Part shown: positions 51,118-59,499 of the stretch, piece by piece
Numbering within the stretch: the first letter of the stretch is position 1
How the letters are laid out: every line of letters begins with the position of its first letter
NCBI GenBank assembly: GCA_036389255.1
Contig: DASVQI010000006.1
Coordinates: forward strand, 1-64,000
DNA: 64,000 nucleotides
DNA from: JACVRN01 sp036389255
Lineage (GTDB): Bacteria > Acidobacteriota > Blastocatellia > Pyrinomonadales > Pyrinomonadaceae
Direction: 5' to 3'
The notes under the pieces: generated by a model
What the model saw: only the letters and a program-made list of their open reading frames with translations
The model's database searches: none
Told to the model about the DNA's origin: nothing
Translations under genes and position numbers: made by a program

Positions 51118-53970
51118 GTGACTATCGCTGAAGGCACACGGCTGGGGCGTTACCAGATTCGCAAGCCCGTAGGCGCGGGCGGCATGGGCGAAGTCTACAT
51201 GGCGCAGGACGTGCGGCTTGAGCGCACGGTCGCGCTCAAAATCCTTCCCCAAAATGTCGCACAAGACCAGCAGCGCATGCGGCGCTTCGAGCAGGAGGCG
51301 CGAGCCGCCTCGGGCCTGAATCACCCGAACGTCGCGCACATCTACGAGATAGAGGAAGCGGACGGCTATCGCTTCATAGCCATGGAGTATATAGAAGGCG
51401 TGACCCTGCGCCAGCAGATGGCCGCCTCTCCCATGATACTGCGCGAAGCCTTGGACGTGGCCCAGCAGATTGCCGCAGCACTAACGACCGCGCACGCGGC
51501 CGGAATCATTCACCGCGACATCAAGCCGGAAAACATAATGGTGAGGTCTGACGGCTACGTGAAGGTGCTGGACTTCGGGCTGGCGAAGCTAGCCGAGCAG
51601 CACGAGGTGCCGGACACTGAAGCGCCTACGAAGGCTCTGGTCAACACCGGGCCGGGAATGGTCATGGGCACTGTGCGTTACATGTCGCCGGAGCAGGCTC
51701 GCGGGCACGAGGTGGACTCGCGCACAGACCTCTGGAGCCTTGGAGTCGTGCTTTACGAATGCGTGGCCGGGCGTCCTCCCTTTGAAGGCTCTACGGCGAG
51801 CGACGTCATCACGGCCATACTGAGCAAAGAGCCGCCGCCGCTTGCACGCTACGCGCGCGAAGTGCCGGAGTCCCTGGACTGGATTGTCACCAAGGCGCTC
51901 ACAAAAGATAGAGAGGAAAGATACCAGACGGCCAAGGAGATGCTGGTTGACCTCAAGCGCGTCAAGCAGCGTCTTGAAGTGGAAGCGGAGCTTGAGCGCT
52001 CGGCCGCGCCCGACTCGCTTCATCTCTCCGCGTCCGGCTCAAGGAGCGGCGCAAGCGCCGGAAGCATGCAGCCCACGTTGACTTCCGTCGAGACGGCGCC
52101 GGTAGCTACCGCGCAAGTCTCAGCCGCGCGCACGAATGCGTCCGGCGCGCAGTCCCGCGCGGGCGAGACGACGCGGAACAGGACGGGCCTGCTCATAGCC
52201 CTCGGCAGTCTGGCCCTGATAGCTGTTGCCGCAGTCGTAGGGCTTGTTGCCTACGGTCTGTACAAGATAGCCAGCCAGCCGATTCCCAACGGGCGCGGGC
52301 AATCAGGAAAGGCCGAGGGGACGCGTCCCGACATGAAGATTAGCCGCCTTACCTCTAGCGGAAAGGTCTGGGGCTCCAGCATCTCGCCCGACGGCAAGTA
52401 CGCCGTTTACGTGCTTGAGAGGGAAGGCAAACAGAGCATCTGGATAAGGCAGATTTCAACTTCGAGCAACGTGCAGATTGTCCCGCCTGTCGAAGATACT
52501 TATTACGGAAATACGGTCTTTTCACGCGACGGCGATTATGTCTACTACATCCTCACGGACAAGGGCAGCCCGCAGGGAGTTCTCTACCAGATACCTGTGC
52601 TGGGAGGAACTCCCAGAAGGATACTGACGAACATAGGCTCCGCGATTACTTTCGCGCCCGACGCTAAGCGGTTCGCCTTTCTGCGTAACGACAACGCCGG
52701 AACGGGCGAAGACCAGTTGATGGTGGTGAACGCGGACGGCACGAACGAGAGAAAGCTTGCTGCGCGCAAGGGCGACATCTTCTTCAGCTACGGCGGGCCG
52801 TCATGGTCGCCGGACGGCAAGACCATAGCGAACGCCGTGGGAAGCTATAAGGGCGGATTCAACATCAGCGTGATAGCCGTTGATGCAGAGACGGGAGAGC
52901 AGAAGGAGTTCACTTCTCAAAAGTGGAATAGCGTAGGACGGGTGGCATGGCTCGCGGACGGCAAGGGGCTGGTAATGACGGCTCAGGAGCAGGGCGCAAT
53001 CTATAATCAGATATGGCTGCTCTCTTATCCGGGCGGCGAAGCGCGCAGAATAACTAACGACCTGAACAGCTATCAGTCCGTGAGCCTGACCGCAGACTCC
53101 GGCATGATGGTCGTCACGCAGAGCGAGACGATAGCGAACATCTGGGTCGCGCCGGGGATGGACTTGAGCCGCGCCAAACAGATTACTACGGGCAGTCAGG
53201 GCTGGTACGGGCTGCGCGGCCTCCTTTGGGCTAACGGCAATATAATCTACAGCTCTGCCGCGAGCGGCAATCTGGACATCTGGAGCATGAGCGCGGACGG
53301 CAGCAATCAGAAACAGTTAACGACCGTGCCCGAAGAGGATAATTCTCCGGCCGCCTCTGCGGATGGACGCTATATTTTCTACGGGTCTGACCACTCGGGG
53401 ATGCCCGGCATCTGGCGCATGGAGCCGGACGGAGGCAATCGGAAACAGTTGACGAGCGGGCATGAGGATTACTTTCCGCAAGCCTCGCCGGACGGGCGCT
53501 GGATAGTCTTTTCGTCGTGGCGCTCGGGCAAGTCGGCCATCTGGAAGATGCCGATTGAGGGCGGCGAGGCCGTGCAGCTAACGGACAAGTTCAGTTTCAA
53601 TCCCGTAATCTCTCCTGACAGCAAGCTCATTGCCTGCGCCTACGTGAACGAGCAACCCGACGCGCTGGTGCGTATCGCGCTGCTTTCGATTGACGGCGGA
53701 GAGTTCATCAAAACGCTGGACGTGCCTGTGACAGCCGAGCTGTCCTCCATGCGCTGGTCTGTGGACGGGAAAGCGATTCTTTACAGGGACACGCGAAACA
53801 GCGTGACGAACATCTGGAGCCAGCCCGTAGACGGCGGGCCGCCCAGACAACTGACAGACAATAAGACCGACCTGTTCTTCGCCTTCGACCTGTCGCCCGA
53901 CGGCAAGCAGCTTGCCCTCTCTCGCGGAACTACCAGCTCCGACGTGGTGCTCATCAGCAATTTCAGATAG
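51118..53970 (+). CDS. Ser/Thr protein kinase with C-terminal beta-propeller
   Basis: The protein has 950 residues. The kinase domain (about 5-275) has GAGGMGEVYMAQD, VALKILP, HRDIKPENIMV and DFGLAKL and is complete. An Ala/Ser-rich linker follows, then a single membrane helix at about 358-388 (LLIALGSLALIAVAAVVGLV). Residues 405-950 contain WD40/TolB-like PD40 repeats (SISPDGKYAVYVLE, SWSPDGKTIANAVG, QASPDGRWIVFSSW). The propeller lies outside the membrane and probably senses or binds a ligand. GTG start at 51118. Confidence 0.94.
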   Translation: MTIAEGTRLGRYQIRKPVGAGGMGEVYMAQDVRLERTVALKILPQNVAQDQQRMRRFEQEARAASGLNHPNVAHIYEIEEADGYRFIAMEYIEGVTLRQQMAASPMILREALDVAQQIAAALTTAHAAGIIHRDIKPENIMVRSDGYVKVLDFGLAKLAEQHEVPDTEAPTKALVNTGPGMVMGTVRYMSPEQARGHEVDSRTDLWSLGVVLYECVAGRPPFEGSTASDVITAILSKEPPPLARYAREVPESLDWIVTKALTKDREERYQTAKEMLVDLKRVKQRLEVEAELERSAAPDSLHLSASGSRSGASAGSMQPTLTSVETAPVATAQVSAARTNASGAQSRAGETTRNRTGLLIALGSLALIAVAAVVGLVAYGLYKIASQPIPNGRGQSGKAEGTRPDMKISRLTSSGKVWGSSISPDGKYAVYVLEREGKQSIWIRQISTSSNVQIVPPVEDTYYGNTVFSRDGDYVYYILTDKGSPQGVLYQIPVLGGTPRRILTNIGSAITFAPDAKRFAFLRNDNAGTGEDQLMVVNADGTNERKLAARKGDIFFSYGGPSWSPDGKTIANAVGSYKGGFNISVIAVDAETGEQKEFTSQKWNSVGRVAWLADGKGLVMTAQEQGAIYNQIWLLSYPGGEARRITNDLNSYQSVSLTADSGMMVVTQSETIANIWVAPGMDLSRAKQITTGSQGWYGLRGLLWANGNIIYSSAASGNLDIWSMSADGSNQKQLTTVPEEDNSPAASADGRYIFYGSDHSGMPGIWRMEPDGGNRKQLTSGHEDYFPQASPDGRWIVFSSWRSGKSAIWKMPIEGGEAVQLTDKFSFNPVISPDSKLIACAYVNEQPDALVRIALLSIDGGEFIKTLDVPVTAELSSMRWSVDGKAILYRDTRNSVTNIWSQPVDGGPPRQLTDNKTDLFFAFDLSPDGKQLALSRGTTSSDVVLISNFR

Positions 53971-53972
53971 GT

Positions 53973-54045
53973 AAAGCGGTTGACGGGTAAAAGAAAGATT
54001 GGCTGGATTTTCTTTTACCCGTCACCCGTCGCCTGTCACCCGCTT
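53973..54045. repeat. Heptad hairpin with GTAAAAGAAAGAT core
   Basis: AAGCGGTTGACGGGTAAAAG pairs with the arm ACCCGTC/ACCCGTC/GCCTGTC/ACCCGCT around AAAGATTGGCTGGATTTTC. It lies between the stop codons of the convergent kinase and rhodanese genes and is a likely two-way terminator. Confidence 0.85.
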
Positions 54046-54390
54046 TTAGTATTTCGGCACGCTGGGGTCTACATCGTTCGACCAAGCGGTGATGCCGCCT
54101 TTGAGGTTAAGCAGCTTGCCTTGAAAGCCCGCGCCTTTGAGCGCTTCTATGGCGCGTGCGCTGCGGCCTCCCATCTTGCAGTGAACGACCGTCTCGCGCG
54201 CAGGGTCTATCTCGCCCATGCGGCTCACCACATCTTTGAGCGGAATCAATTTTGAATCCGGTATGCGCGCCGCCTCGTACTCTGCGGGCTCGCGCACGTC
54301 TATAATTTGAATGTCGTCGCCACGCTCCAAGCGCTCCTTCAGTTCCGTGGCTGTTATCTCCGTCATCCCTTGCGGGTTGGGCTGGCTCAT
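54046..54390 (-). CDS. Rhodanese domain protein (Cys type)
   Basis: The 114-residue cytoplasmic protein is one rhodanese domain: EITATELKERLERGDDIQIIDVREPAEYEAARI, ETVVHCKMGGRSARAIEAL with the catalytic Cys, and LLNLKGGITAWSNDVDP at the end. It carries an ordinary Cys and no in-frame stop, in contrast to the two UGA-containing rhodaneses. GGAGGGA stands before the ATG at 54390; the frame is open to 54441. Confidence 0.93.
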   Translation of the reverse strand: MSQPNPQGMTEITATELKERLERGDDIQIIDVREPAEYEAARIPDSKLIPLKDVVSRMGEIDPARETVVHCKMGGRSARAIEALKGAGFQGKLLNLKGGITAWSNDVDPSVPKY

Positions 54391-54413
54391 CGTCCCTCCG
54401 TCACTTAAAGAAA

Positions 54414-54450
54414 GTCTCAAATTCCAAGTCTCGTATCCCAAGTCGAGCGC
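54414..54450. repeat. Single-arm heptad repeat (CCAAGTC units)
   Basis: AATTCCA/AGTCTCG/TATCCCA/AGTCGAG is a 7-bp series closely related to the arms of the hairpin at 12831-12889. No matching opposite arm is nearby, so this copy is probably degraded or solitary. Confidence 0.55.
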
Positions 54451-54615
54451 ACGAATTTTAGCTTACAGCCCGGACTACAGACAAACACCTGCCTGCTCTT
54501 TGGCGTGACACGTCTGGCGTCGCTGCGGCTTTTCTCTTCCGCGCCGAAATAGGCTAAACTTCCTGCAATCGCACAACGACTGAAAAAGCCACTCATTCTT
54601 AGAGGAAACAGCTCT

Positions 54616-55644
54616 ATGAGATTTGAATTTTACAGCGACGAGCTGCTGGATGTTCCGAAGCTTTCGGTTGATGGGACAGTCCCGAACAGCATTCACCTCT
54701 CGCACTGGGAAGGCAATCGCACGCCCGCAGGTCTGAAGGCCGACACGTCCACGGAGATTGCTCTCAACTTTGTGGCTTCCCCGCAGAGAGATGAGTTGGC
54801 TGGCGGGCTCCGGCTTGTCACCAACAATCACTTCGACACCGACGGCGTGCTTTCCGTCTGGACTGTGCTACAGGGCGAGAGGGCTTTACAGCACCGCGAG
54901 CGTTTGATTTCGGCGGCAGAGGCCGGGGACTTTTCCGAATGGACATCCGATGATGGCGTGCGCGCCAGTCTCATCATACAGGGCGCAGACCAGCCTGTGC
55001 CGGGTGAGAACATTCTGTCGCCTCTGGCGAATCATCTGGCGGGCCGCGAGGTGACGGACGAGGCTGAGGCTTACGAGCTTGTGCTGCCGGAAGTGGAGCG
55101 CGTGCTGACGCGCACGGGAGATTACGAGCCTTTGTGGCGCGACGCGTGGGCCCGCATGGAGATGGCCGCGCGCAGCTTCGAGCGCGGCGAATCTAGAGTG
55201 GAAGAAAAGAACGGGCTCTCGGTCGTCACTCTAGCGCCCGCAGCCTTCGGCCCTGAAGGCTTCAACCCGTCACGCCATACAGTACCCTTGACGGCCATCT
55301 CGCGTTACGCCCGGCAGAGTCTCTTTCTCATAGCCGTGGAGTCGCGCGAAGGCTGGTTCTACCGCATAGATTATCCTTACTACTCATGGGCCGAAACGGT
55401 CACGCGCCCGCGCGTGGAGCGGCGCAGTCTGTCGCCGGTCATAGCCGAGCTTAACGAGTCGGAGAGGGGCGGCGGGCGCTGGTCGTTGGATAAGAGGGAG
55501 CTTTCCTCGGCCATTAAATTTCTTGATGAAAGCGGCGCTCTGGCCGTCTCGCGGCTTGAGCCCGAAAGGGTGGCGCAAACCCTGCGCGCTACGCTTCTTG
55601 AGTCGGGTGAGGGAGTGGCGGCGGAGAGCTTGACGAATGGCTGA
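54616..55644 (+). CDS. Conserved hypothetical protein with HFDTDG motif
   Basis: I do not recognise the family of this 342-residue soluble protein with confidence. It contains LSVDGTVPNSIHLSHWEGNRTP near the start and LVTNNHFDTDGVLSVWTVL near residues 72-90. The latter resembles metal-binding His-Asp motifs, such as those of DHH-type phosphoesterases. A C-terminal region reads SSAIKFLDESGALAVSRLEP. No signal peptide is visible. It overlaps the methyltransferase gene by eight bases, so both are translated from one mRNA. Confidence 0.65.
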   Translation: MRFEFYSDELLDVPKLSVDGTVPNSIHLSHWEGNRTPAGLKADTSTEIALNFVASPQRDELAGGLRLVTNNHFDTDGVLSVWTVLQGERALQHRERLISAAEAGDFSEWTSDDGVRASLIIQGADQPVPGENILSPLANHLAGREVTDEAEAYELVLPEVERVLTRTGDYEPLWRDAWARMEMAARSFERGESRVEEKNGLSVVTLAPAAFGPEGFNPSRHTVPLTAISRYARQSLFLIAVESREGWFYRIDYPYYSWAETVTRPRVERRSLSPVIAELNESERGGGRWSLDKRELSSAIKFLDESGALAVSRLEPERVAQTLRATLLESGEGVAAESLTNG

Positions 55645-56206
55645 CTGGAACGAGCGCTACCAGAGGGGCGAGCACGCCACGCTTGAGCCGAACCCTTTGC
55701 TGGTGCGCGTGGCCGAAGCTCTCAAGCCCGGTCGCGCTCTGGACGTGGCCTGCGGCGCTGGCCGCCACGCGCTCTTTCTGGCCCGGCTCGGATGGCGCGT
55801 GACAGCCGTTGACTCATCGAGCGTAGGCGTAGAGGTTACAAGGGAGAGGGCGCGCGCGCTTGACCTTGATGTGGACGCACGCGTCGCAGACCTTGAGCGC
55901 GGCGAGTTTGAAATTGAAAAAGAGGCTTACGATTTAATCGCTGTCTTCTATTATCTACAGCGAAATCTCTGGCCCGAGCTTCGGGCGGGCTTGCGCCCGG
56001 GCGGGACGATGGTCGCGGCGATTCACCTCGTCAATGAAAACCCTGCCGCCGAGACGGGCAATCCGGGCTTTCTCTTGCAGCCGGAGGAGCTGCGCTCGGA
56101 GTTTCCGGGCTGGGAGCTTGAGCATTATCACGAGACTCGACTGAACGACGAGGACGCAGGCTTGCATCATCGCCGCACGGCCGAGATAGTCGCGCGCAAG
56201 CCGTAA
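55637..56206 (+). CDS. SAM-dependent methyltransferase (TehB-like)
   Basis: The 189-residue protein is a class I methyltransferase. It opens WNERYQRGEHATLEPNPLLV, then motif I ALDVACGAGRHALFLARLGWRVTAVDSS, LIAVFYYLQRNLWPEL and a late LRPGGTMVAAIHL. It resembles TehB/UbiE-like small-molecule methyltransferases. The substrate is unknown. It lies in a tight run of genes with the flavoprotein and a rhodanese. Confidence 0.88.
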   Translation: MADWNERYQRGEHATLEPNPLLVRVAEALKPGRALDVACGAGRHALFLARLGWRVTAVDSSSVGVEVTRERARALDLDVDARVADLERGEFEIEKEAYDLIAVFYYLQRNLWPELRAGLRPGGTMVAAIHLVNENPAAETGNPGFLLQPEELRSEFPGWELEHYHETRLNDEDAGLHHRRTAEIVARKP

Positions 56207-56214
56207 TCGAACCG

Positions 56215-57129
56215 ATGCTCGACGTGATTATCATAGGCGCTGGCCCGGCCGGATTGTCCGCCGCTATGTGGTGCGACGAGCTTGGGCTGGATACGCTCGT
56301 GATTGAGCGGGGCGCGGAGGTGGGCGGCCAGCTTCTGTGGGTCTATAACTCTATAGAGAACTATCCGGGCCTGCGCGCTTCGAATGGCCGGGAACTGCGC
56401 GACCGTTTCAGCCAGCAGGTTGAAGAGGCGGACTTCGACCTCTGGACGGAGGCAGAGATAGAGAGCGTTGACCTGCGCGCGCGCCGCGTGCGCTTGAGAA
56501 GCGGCGAGGATTTACGGGCCATCAGCATCATCATCGCAACGGGCGTCAGCCGCCGCCGTCTGGGCGTGCCGGGAGAAGATGAGCTGCGTGGGCGCGGCGT
56601 GGTCGAGTCAGGTGTGGGCGACCGCGAGTGGCTCGCTGGTAAGGATGTCTGCGTAGTTGGCGGAGGCGATGCTGCTGCGGAAAATGCGCTCATGCTCGCG
56701 GAGACTTGTCCGACTGTGACGCTCGTGCATCGCGGCACAGCTTTGCGCGCACGCAGGGAGTTTGCGGAGCGCCTGAAGAGCGAGCACCGCGTCACGGTCT
56801 TTACCGAAGCCACGCTTGAGCGCATCATAGGCGACGAGCGGGTCGAAGCCGTTGAGGTACGTCGCAAGGGCGCTTTCAAGCCCTTTCAGGTCGCGGTTCA
56901 GGCGGTTCTCATACGCGTAGGCGTGGAGCCGAACACGGAGCTGTTCCGCGAACAGCTCCGTCTGGACGAGCGCGGCTACATCCACGTGACGAGTGAGCAT
57001 GAGACGAGCATCGAAAATGTTTTCGCCATCGGTGATGTCTCTAATCCGTTGGCCCCGACCATAGCGGGCGCAACCGGCGCGGGCGCAACCGCCGCCAAAG
57101 TTATAGCCTCGCGCCTTAACAAGAAGTGA
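56215..57129 (+). CDS. Thioredoxin-reductase-like flavoprotein without redox disulfide
   Basis: The 304-residue protein has an FAD-binding GAGPAGLSAAMWCDELGL at the N terminus, an NAD(P)-binding GGGDAAAENALMLAE near residue 148 and the C-terminal FAD motif FAIGDVSNPLAPTIAGATGAGATAA. Thioredoxin reductases have a Cys-x-x-Cys just before the NADPH domain. Here that region reads VVESGVGDREWLAGKDV with no Cys pair. This matches ferredoxin/flavodoxin-NADP reductases of the thioredoxin-reductase type. It may serve the small ferredoxin at 50719 or an unknown partner. Confidence 0.88.
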   Translation: MLDVIIIGAGPAGLSAAMWCDELGLDTLVIERGAEVGGQLLWVYNSIENYPGLRASNGRELRDRFSQQVEEADFDLWTEAEIESVDLRARRVRLRSGEDLRAISIIIATGVSRRRLGVPGEDELRGRGVVESGVGDREWLAGKDVCVVGGGDAAAENALMLAETCPTVTLVHRGTALRARREFAERLKSEHRVTVFTEATLERIIGDERVEAVEVRRKGAFKPFQVAVQAVLIRVGVEPNTELFREQLRLDERGYIHVTSEHETSIENVFAIGDVSNPLAPTIAGATGAGATAAKVIASRLNKK

Positions 57130-57135
57130 TAAGTT

Positions 57136-57492
57136 ATGCCTACGATTTTTAGCCAGACGAGAGAGCCGGGCGGATACGCGACTATCTCGCCGGAAGAATT
57201 GAAGGAGCGACTTCGGCGGGGCGACCGGCTCGAAGTCATAGACGTGCGCGAGCAGGAGGAATACGAGATTGCTCGTATAGACGGCGCGCGTCTGCTGCCG
57301 CTTAGCCGCTTCCCCGAATGGGCGAGCACGCTCGACACAGAGGCGGAGATAGTCTTCATGTGTCATCACGGAATCCGTAGCGCGCAGGTCTGTTCCTATC
57401 TGGCGCGCGAGGGATTCACGAAGCTGCATAATCTCTCTGGCGGCATAGACGCATGGTCTGTGGAAGTAGACCGCACTGTGCCCAGATATTAG
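57136..57492 (+). CDS. Rhodanese domain protein (Cys type)
   Basis: The 118-residue protein is one rhodanese domain: TISPEELKERLRRGDRLEVIDVREQEEYEIARIDG, IVFMCHHGIRSAQVCSYLA with the catalytic Cys in a CHHGIRS loop, and LHNLSGGIDAWSVEVDRTVP. It follows the flavoprotein gene by six bases, so sulfur transfer may be linked with that reductase. Confidence 0.94.
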   Translation: MPTIFSQTREPGGYATISPEELKERLRRGDRLEVIDVREQEEYEIARIDGARLLPLSRFPEWASTLDTEAEIVFMCHHGIRSAQVCSYLAREGFTKLHNLSGGIDAWSVEVDRTVPRY

Positions 57493-57525
57493 AAGCAAAA
57501 ATTGCAGGGCAAGGCTTGTTTATAG

Positions 57526-57972
57526 ATGAGCGCTGAAGTTGATGAAAAGGAGCGGCCAGCTTATACCGAGGAGCATCTGGCCGCGTATCCCGTCGAATAT
57601 TTCATGGGCATTGACCTGTACAATGCCGGGGAATTTCACGCGGCGCACGATGCGTGGGAGGAGCGCTGGCTGGGTGAATGCGGGCCGCGCGAAAAGCTCT
57701 TTCTTCAGGCGATGATTCAATCGGCCGTAGCCTTTCATCATCTTGAGATAGGAAGGCCGGGAGCGGCCCGCCGCATGTACCAGCTCTGCAAGGAGAAGTT
57801 CGCGCGGCTCGGCACAAGGGTTTTTATGTCGCTGGATTTGGAAGACTATCAGGCGCAGCTTGACCGCGCTCTCTCGTGGCTGGAAACTGTACCTGACCCG
57901 AGAGAACTGGAGCAGCCAGAGATTGTGCCGCCCGTCATACGGCTCTCGCCGGGCGTCACGGAGTTTGATTGA
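57526..57972 (+). CDS. DUF309 family protein
   Basis: The 148-residue helical protein contains the DUF309 core GIDLYNAGEFHAAHDAWEERWL and FLQAMIQSAVAFHHLEIGRPGAARRMY. The conserved His and Glu residues are present. The family is thought to bind a small ligand or metal, but no function is established. It is followed immediately by a membrane protein gene. Confidence 0.85.
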   Translation: MSAEVDEKERPAYTEEHLAAYPVEYFMGIDLYNAGEFHAAHDAWEERWLGECGPREKLFLQAMIQSAVAFHHLEIGRPGAARRMYQLCKEKFARLGTRVFMSLDLEDYQAQLDRALSWLETVPDPRELEQPEIVPPVIRLSPGVTEFD

Positions 57973-57974
57973 GG

Positions 57975-58550
57975 ATGAGCGTTGAAGTCGGAGAGCGTAC
58001 GTTGATTGAAAGAGCGCGGGAGGCTGAGCCTGCCGCGCGACGAAGCTCGCTCGATGGTCTGCTTCAGGATGTGCGTCTGCTCTTGACGGGCCTGTGGCTG
58101 GGCGCGAGCCTCTTCTTCAGCTTCGTGGTTGCGCCGAGCGCCTTCCGTGTTCTAAGGGATTCGACGGCTCTTTACGCGAATCATCTGGCCGGGACAATCG
58201 TGACGCGCAACCTCTCGGTGATAAACATGACCGGCCTTGTCGTGAGCCTGCTGTTGCTGGCGAGCGCCTTTCTCTTCAAGCAGAGCGCGGGGCGCAGAGC
58301 GTTTACGGCTGAAATCATCTCGCTCGTGGTAGTCGCTACTGCGACCAGCCTTGGACAGTGGCTGATAGCGGCGCGCATGCTGGCGCTTCGCGCGCAGATG
58401 GGACGGCCCATTGACGAGACGGCGGCGAACGACCCGCTTCGCGTGGCCTATGACAGCCTGCACGTTTATTCTGTCGGCGCGCTTATGGCCGCCATGCTCG
58501 CGGCCTTTGTGGCATTCTTACTGATAGCAAGGCGTGCGCGAAGGCGATGA
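57975..58550 (+). CDS. DUF4149-type membrane protein
   Basis: The 191-residue protein has four membrane helices: LLLTGLWLGASLFFSFVVAP, LSVINMTGLVVSLLLLASAF, IISLVVVATATSLGQWLIAA and VYSVGALMAAMLAAFVAFLL. The arrangement with VAPSAFRVL after helix 1 and a polar loop with a conserved HVYSVG before helix 4 fits DUF4149. Function is unknown. The ATG at 57975 follows the DUF309 stop by two bases, so the pair is coupled. Confidence 0.8.
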   Translation: MSVEVGERTLIERAREAEPAARRSSLDGLLQDVRLLLTGLWLGASLFFSFVVAPSAFRVLRDSTALYANHLAGTIVTRNLSVINMTGLVVSLLLLASAFLFKQSAGRRAFTAEIISLVVVATATSLGQWLIAARMLALRAQMGRPIDETAANDPLRVAYDSLHVYSVGALMAAMLAAFVAFLLIARRARRR

Positions 58551-58592
58551 CAATTGAGCAACGAAAAATCTTTTGCACGAGGGAAATGGTTG

Positions 58593-59408
58593 ATGGAGAC
58601 GATTGAGCGAATTGACGAGTGGCGTGACCGCTACGGGCGATGGCAGCAAGGCAGAGGCTCTGCCGCCACGAGCGATGACGTGGGCGACGATTATCCTTTG
58701 GTTGAGAACAAACGCGCGCCGTTTACGCCTGCGCGCCGCGCGCTGCCCATGCTGAATCTTGCGCTCATTACTTCTGCGGGAGCCTACATTGACGGCACAG
58801 ACCCCTTCGACGTGAGCCAGCCGGGCGGCGACGTGAACTTCCGCGAGATACCCGTGGAGATTGACGCGGAAGACCTGCGCTACAGCGCGCGCGGCTACGA
58901 CGCGAAGGCAGTCAACGAAGACATGAACGCGCTGATACCCATAGAGCGGCTCTTTGAGTTTGAAGCCAACGGCATCATAGGCCAACTGAACCCAGTCTTC
59001 TGGAGCTTCGCGGGCTTCATCCCTGACGCCGCGCGCCTGAATGATGAGATGCTGCCTAAATTTATAGAGCGCATCAGGCGCTACGAGGTGCAGGCGGCGC
59101 TTCTCGTTCCGGCATCGCGCCTCTGTCATCAATCCGTCTCGCTCGTCGCGCGTGCCATAGAGCAGGCTGGCATCCCCACTATGATGCTGGCCGTTGACAG
59201 AGGCGTGGTGGAGCGAGTTCGACCGCCGCGCGCTGGCTACTACAAGGGAAGTTTAGGCAGCGTCGCGGGAAAACCCGGCTCGCCCGAATACCAGCGCAGA
59301 CTGCTGGACGAAGCCCTTCGACTGATTGAGCCGATTGACCAGCCCAGCATACGCAACCTTGTGGTCGAGCTGGAAACGAGTGTCCAAAAAGAGAGAGGGG
59401 AGAGATAG
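58593..59408 (+). CDS. GrdB-like (glycine/betaine reductase B family) protein lacking Sec
   Basis: The 271-residue protein resembles the selenoprotein B (GrdB) family: LPMLNLALITSAGAYIDGTDPFDVSQPGGDVNFREIP, DMNALIPIERLFEFEANGIIGQLNPVFWSF and LLVPASRLCHQSVSLVARAIEQAGIPT. In selenoprotein members the motif has Sec three residues before the Cys of CHQ. Here that position is Ser (S-R-L-C). It cannot be a normal reductase, since no GrdA/GrdC genes are present. Many such GrdB-like proteins exist in aerobes with unknown roles. TTG at 58554 is the earliest start; ATG at 58593 is chosen. Confidence 0.78.
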   Translation: METIERIDEWRDRYGRWQQGRGSAATSDDVGDDYPLVENKRAPFTPARRALPMLNLALITSAGAYIDGTDPFDVSQPGGDVNFREIPVEIDAEDLRYSARGYDAKAVNEDMNALIPIERLFEFEANGIIGQLNPVFWSFAGFIPDAARLNDEMLPKFIERIRRYEVQAALLVPASRLCHQSVSLVARAIEQAGIPTMMLAVDRGVVERVRPPRAGYYKGSLGSVAGKPGSPEYQRRLLDEALRLIEPIDQPSIRNLVVELETSVQKERGER

Positions 59409-59460
59409 CAGTTATCAGAGAATTCGGATTAACCTGCCAGTCTAATAAGCATAATCTTTT

Positions 59461-59499
59461 ATGGTGAGTGATAAGCGGCTTTTACCTGTCACTCGCCAT
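59461..59499. terminator. Hairpin overlapping the stop of the histidine kinase gene
   Basis: ATGGTGAGTGATA and TGTCACTCGCCAT pair with two mismatches that become G-U pairs on one strand. The loop contains CGGCTTTTACC, the complement of GGTAAAAG seen in other elements. It covers the kinase stop (59482) and lies between two convergent genes. Confidence 0.6.

Noticed and set aside
53980..54255. Plus-strand frame starting in the hairpin after the propeller kinase
   Set aside because: It is antisense to the rhodanese gene and begins within a heptad hairpin.
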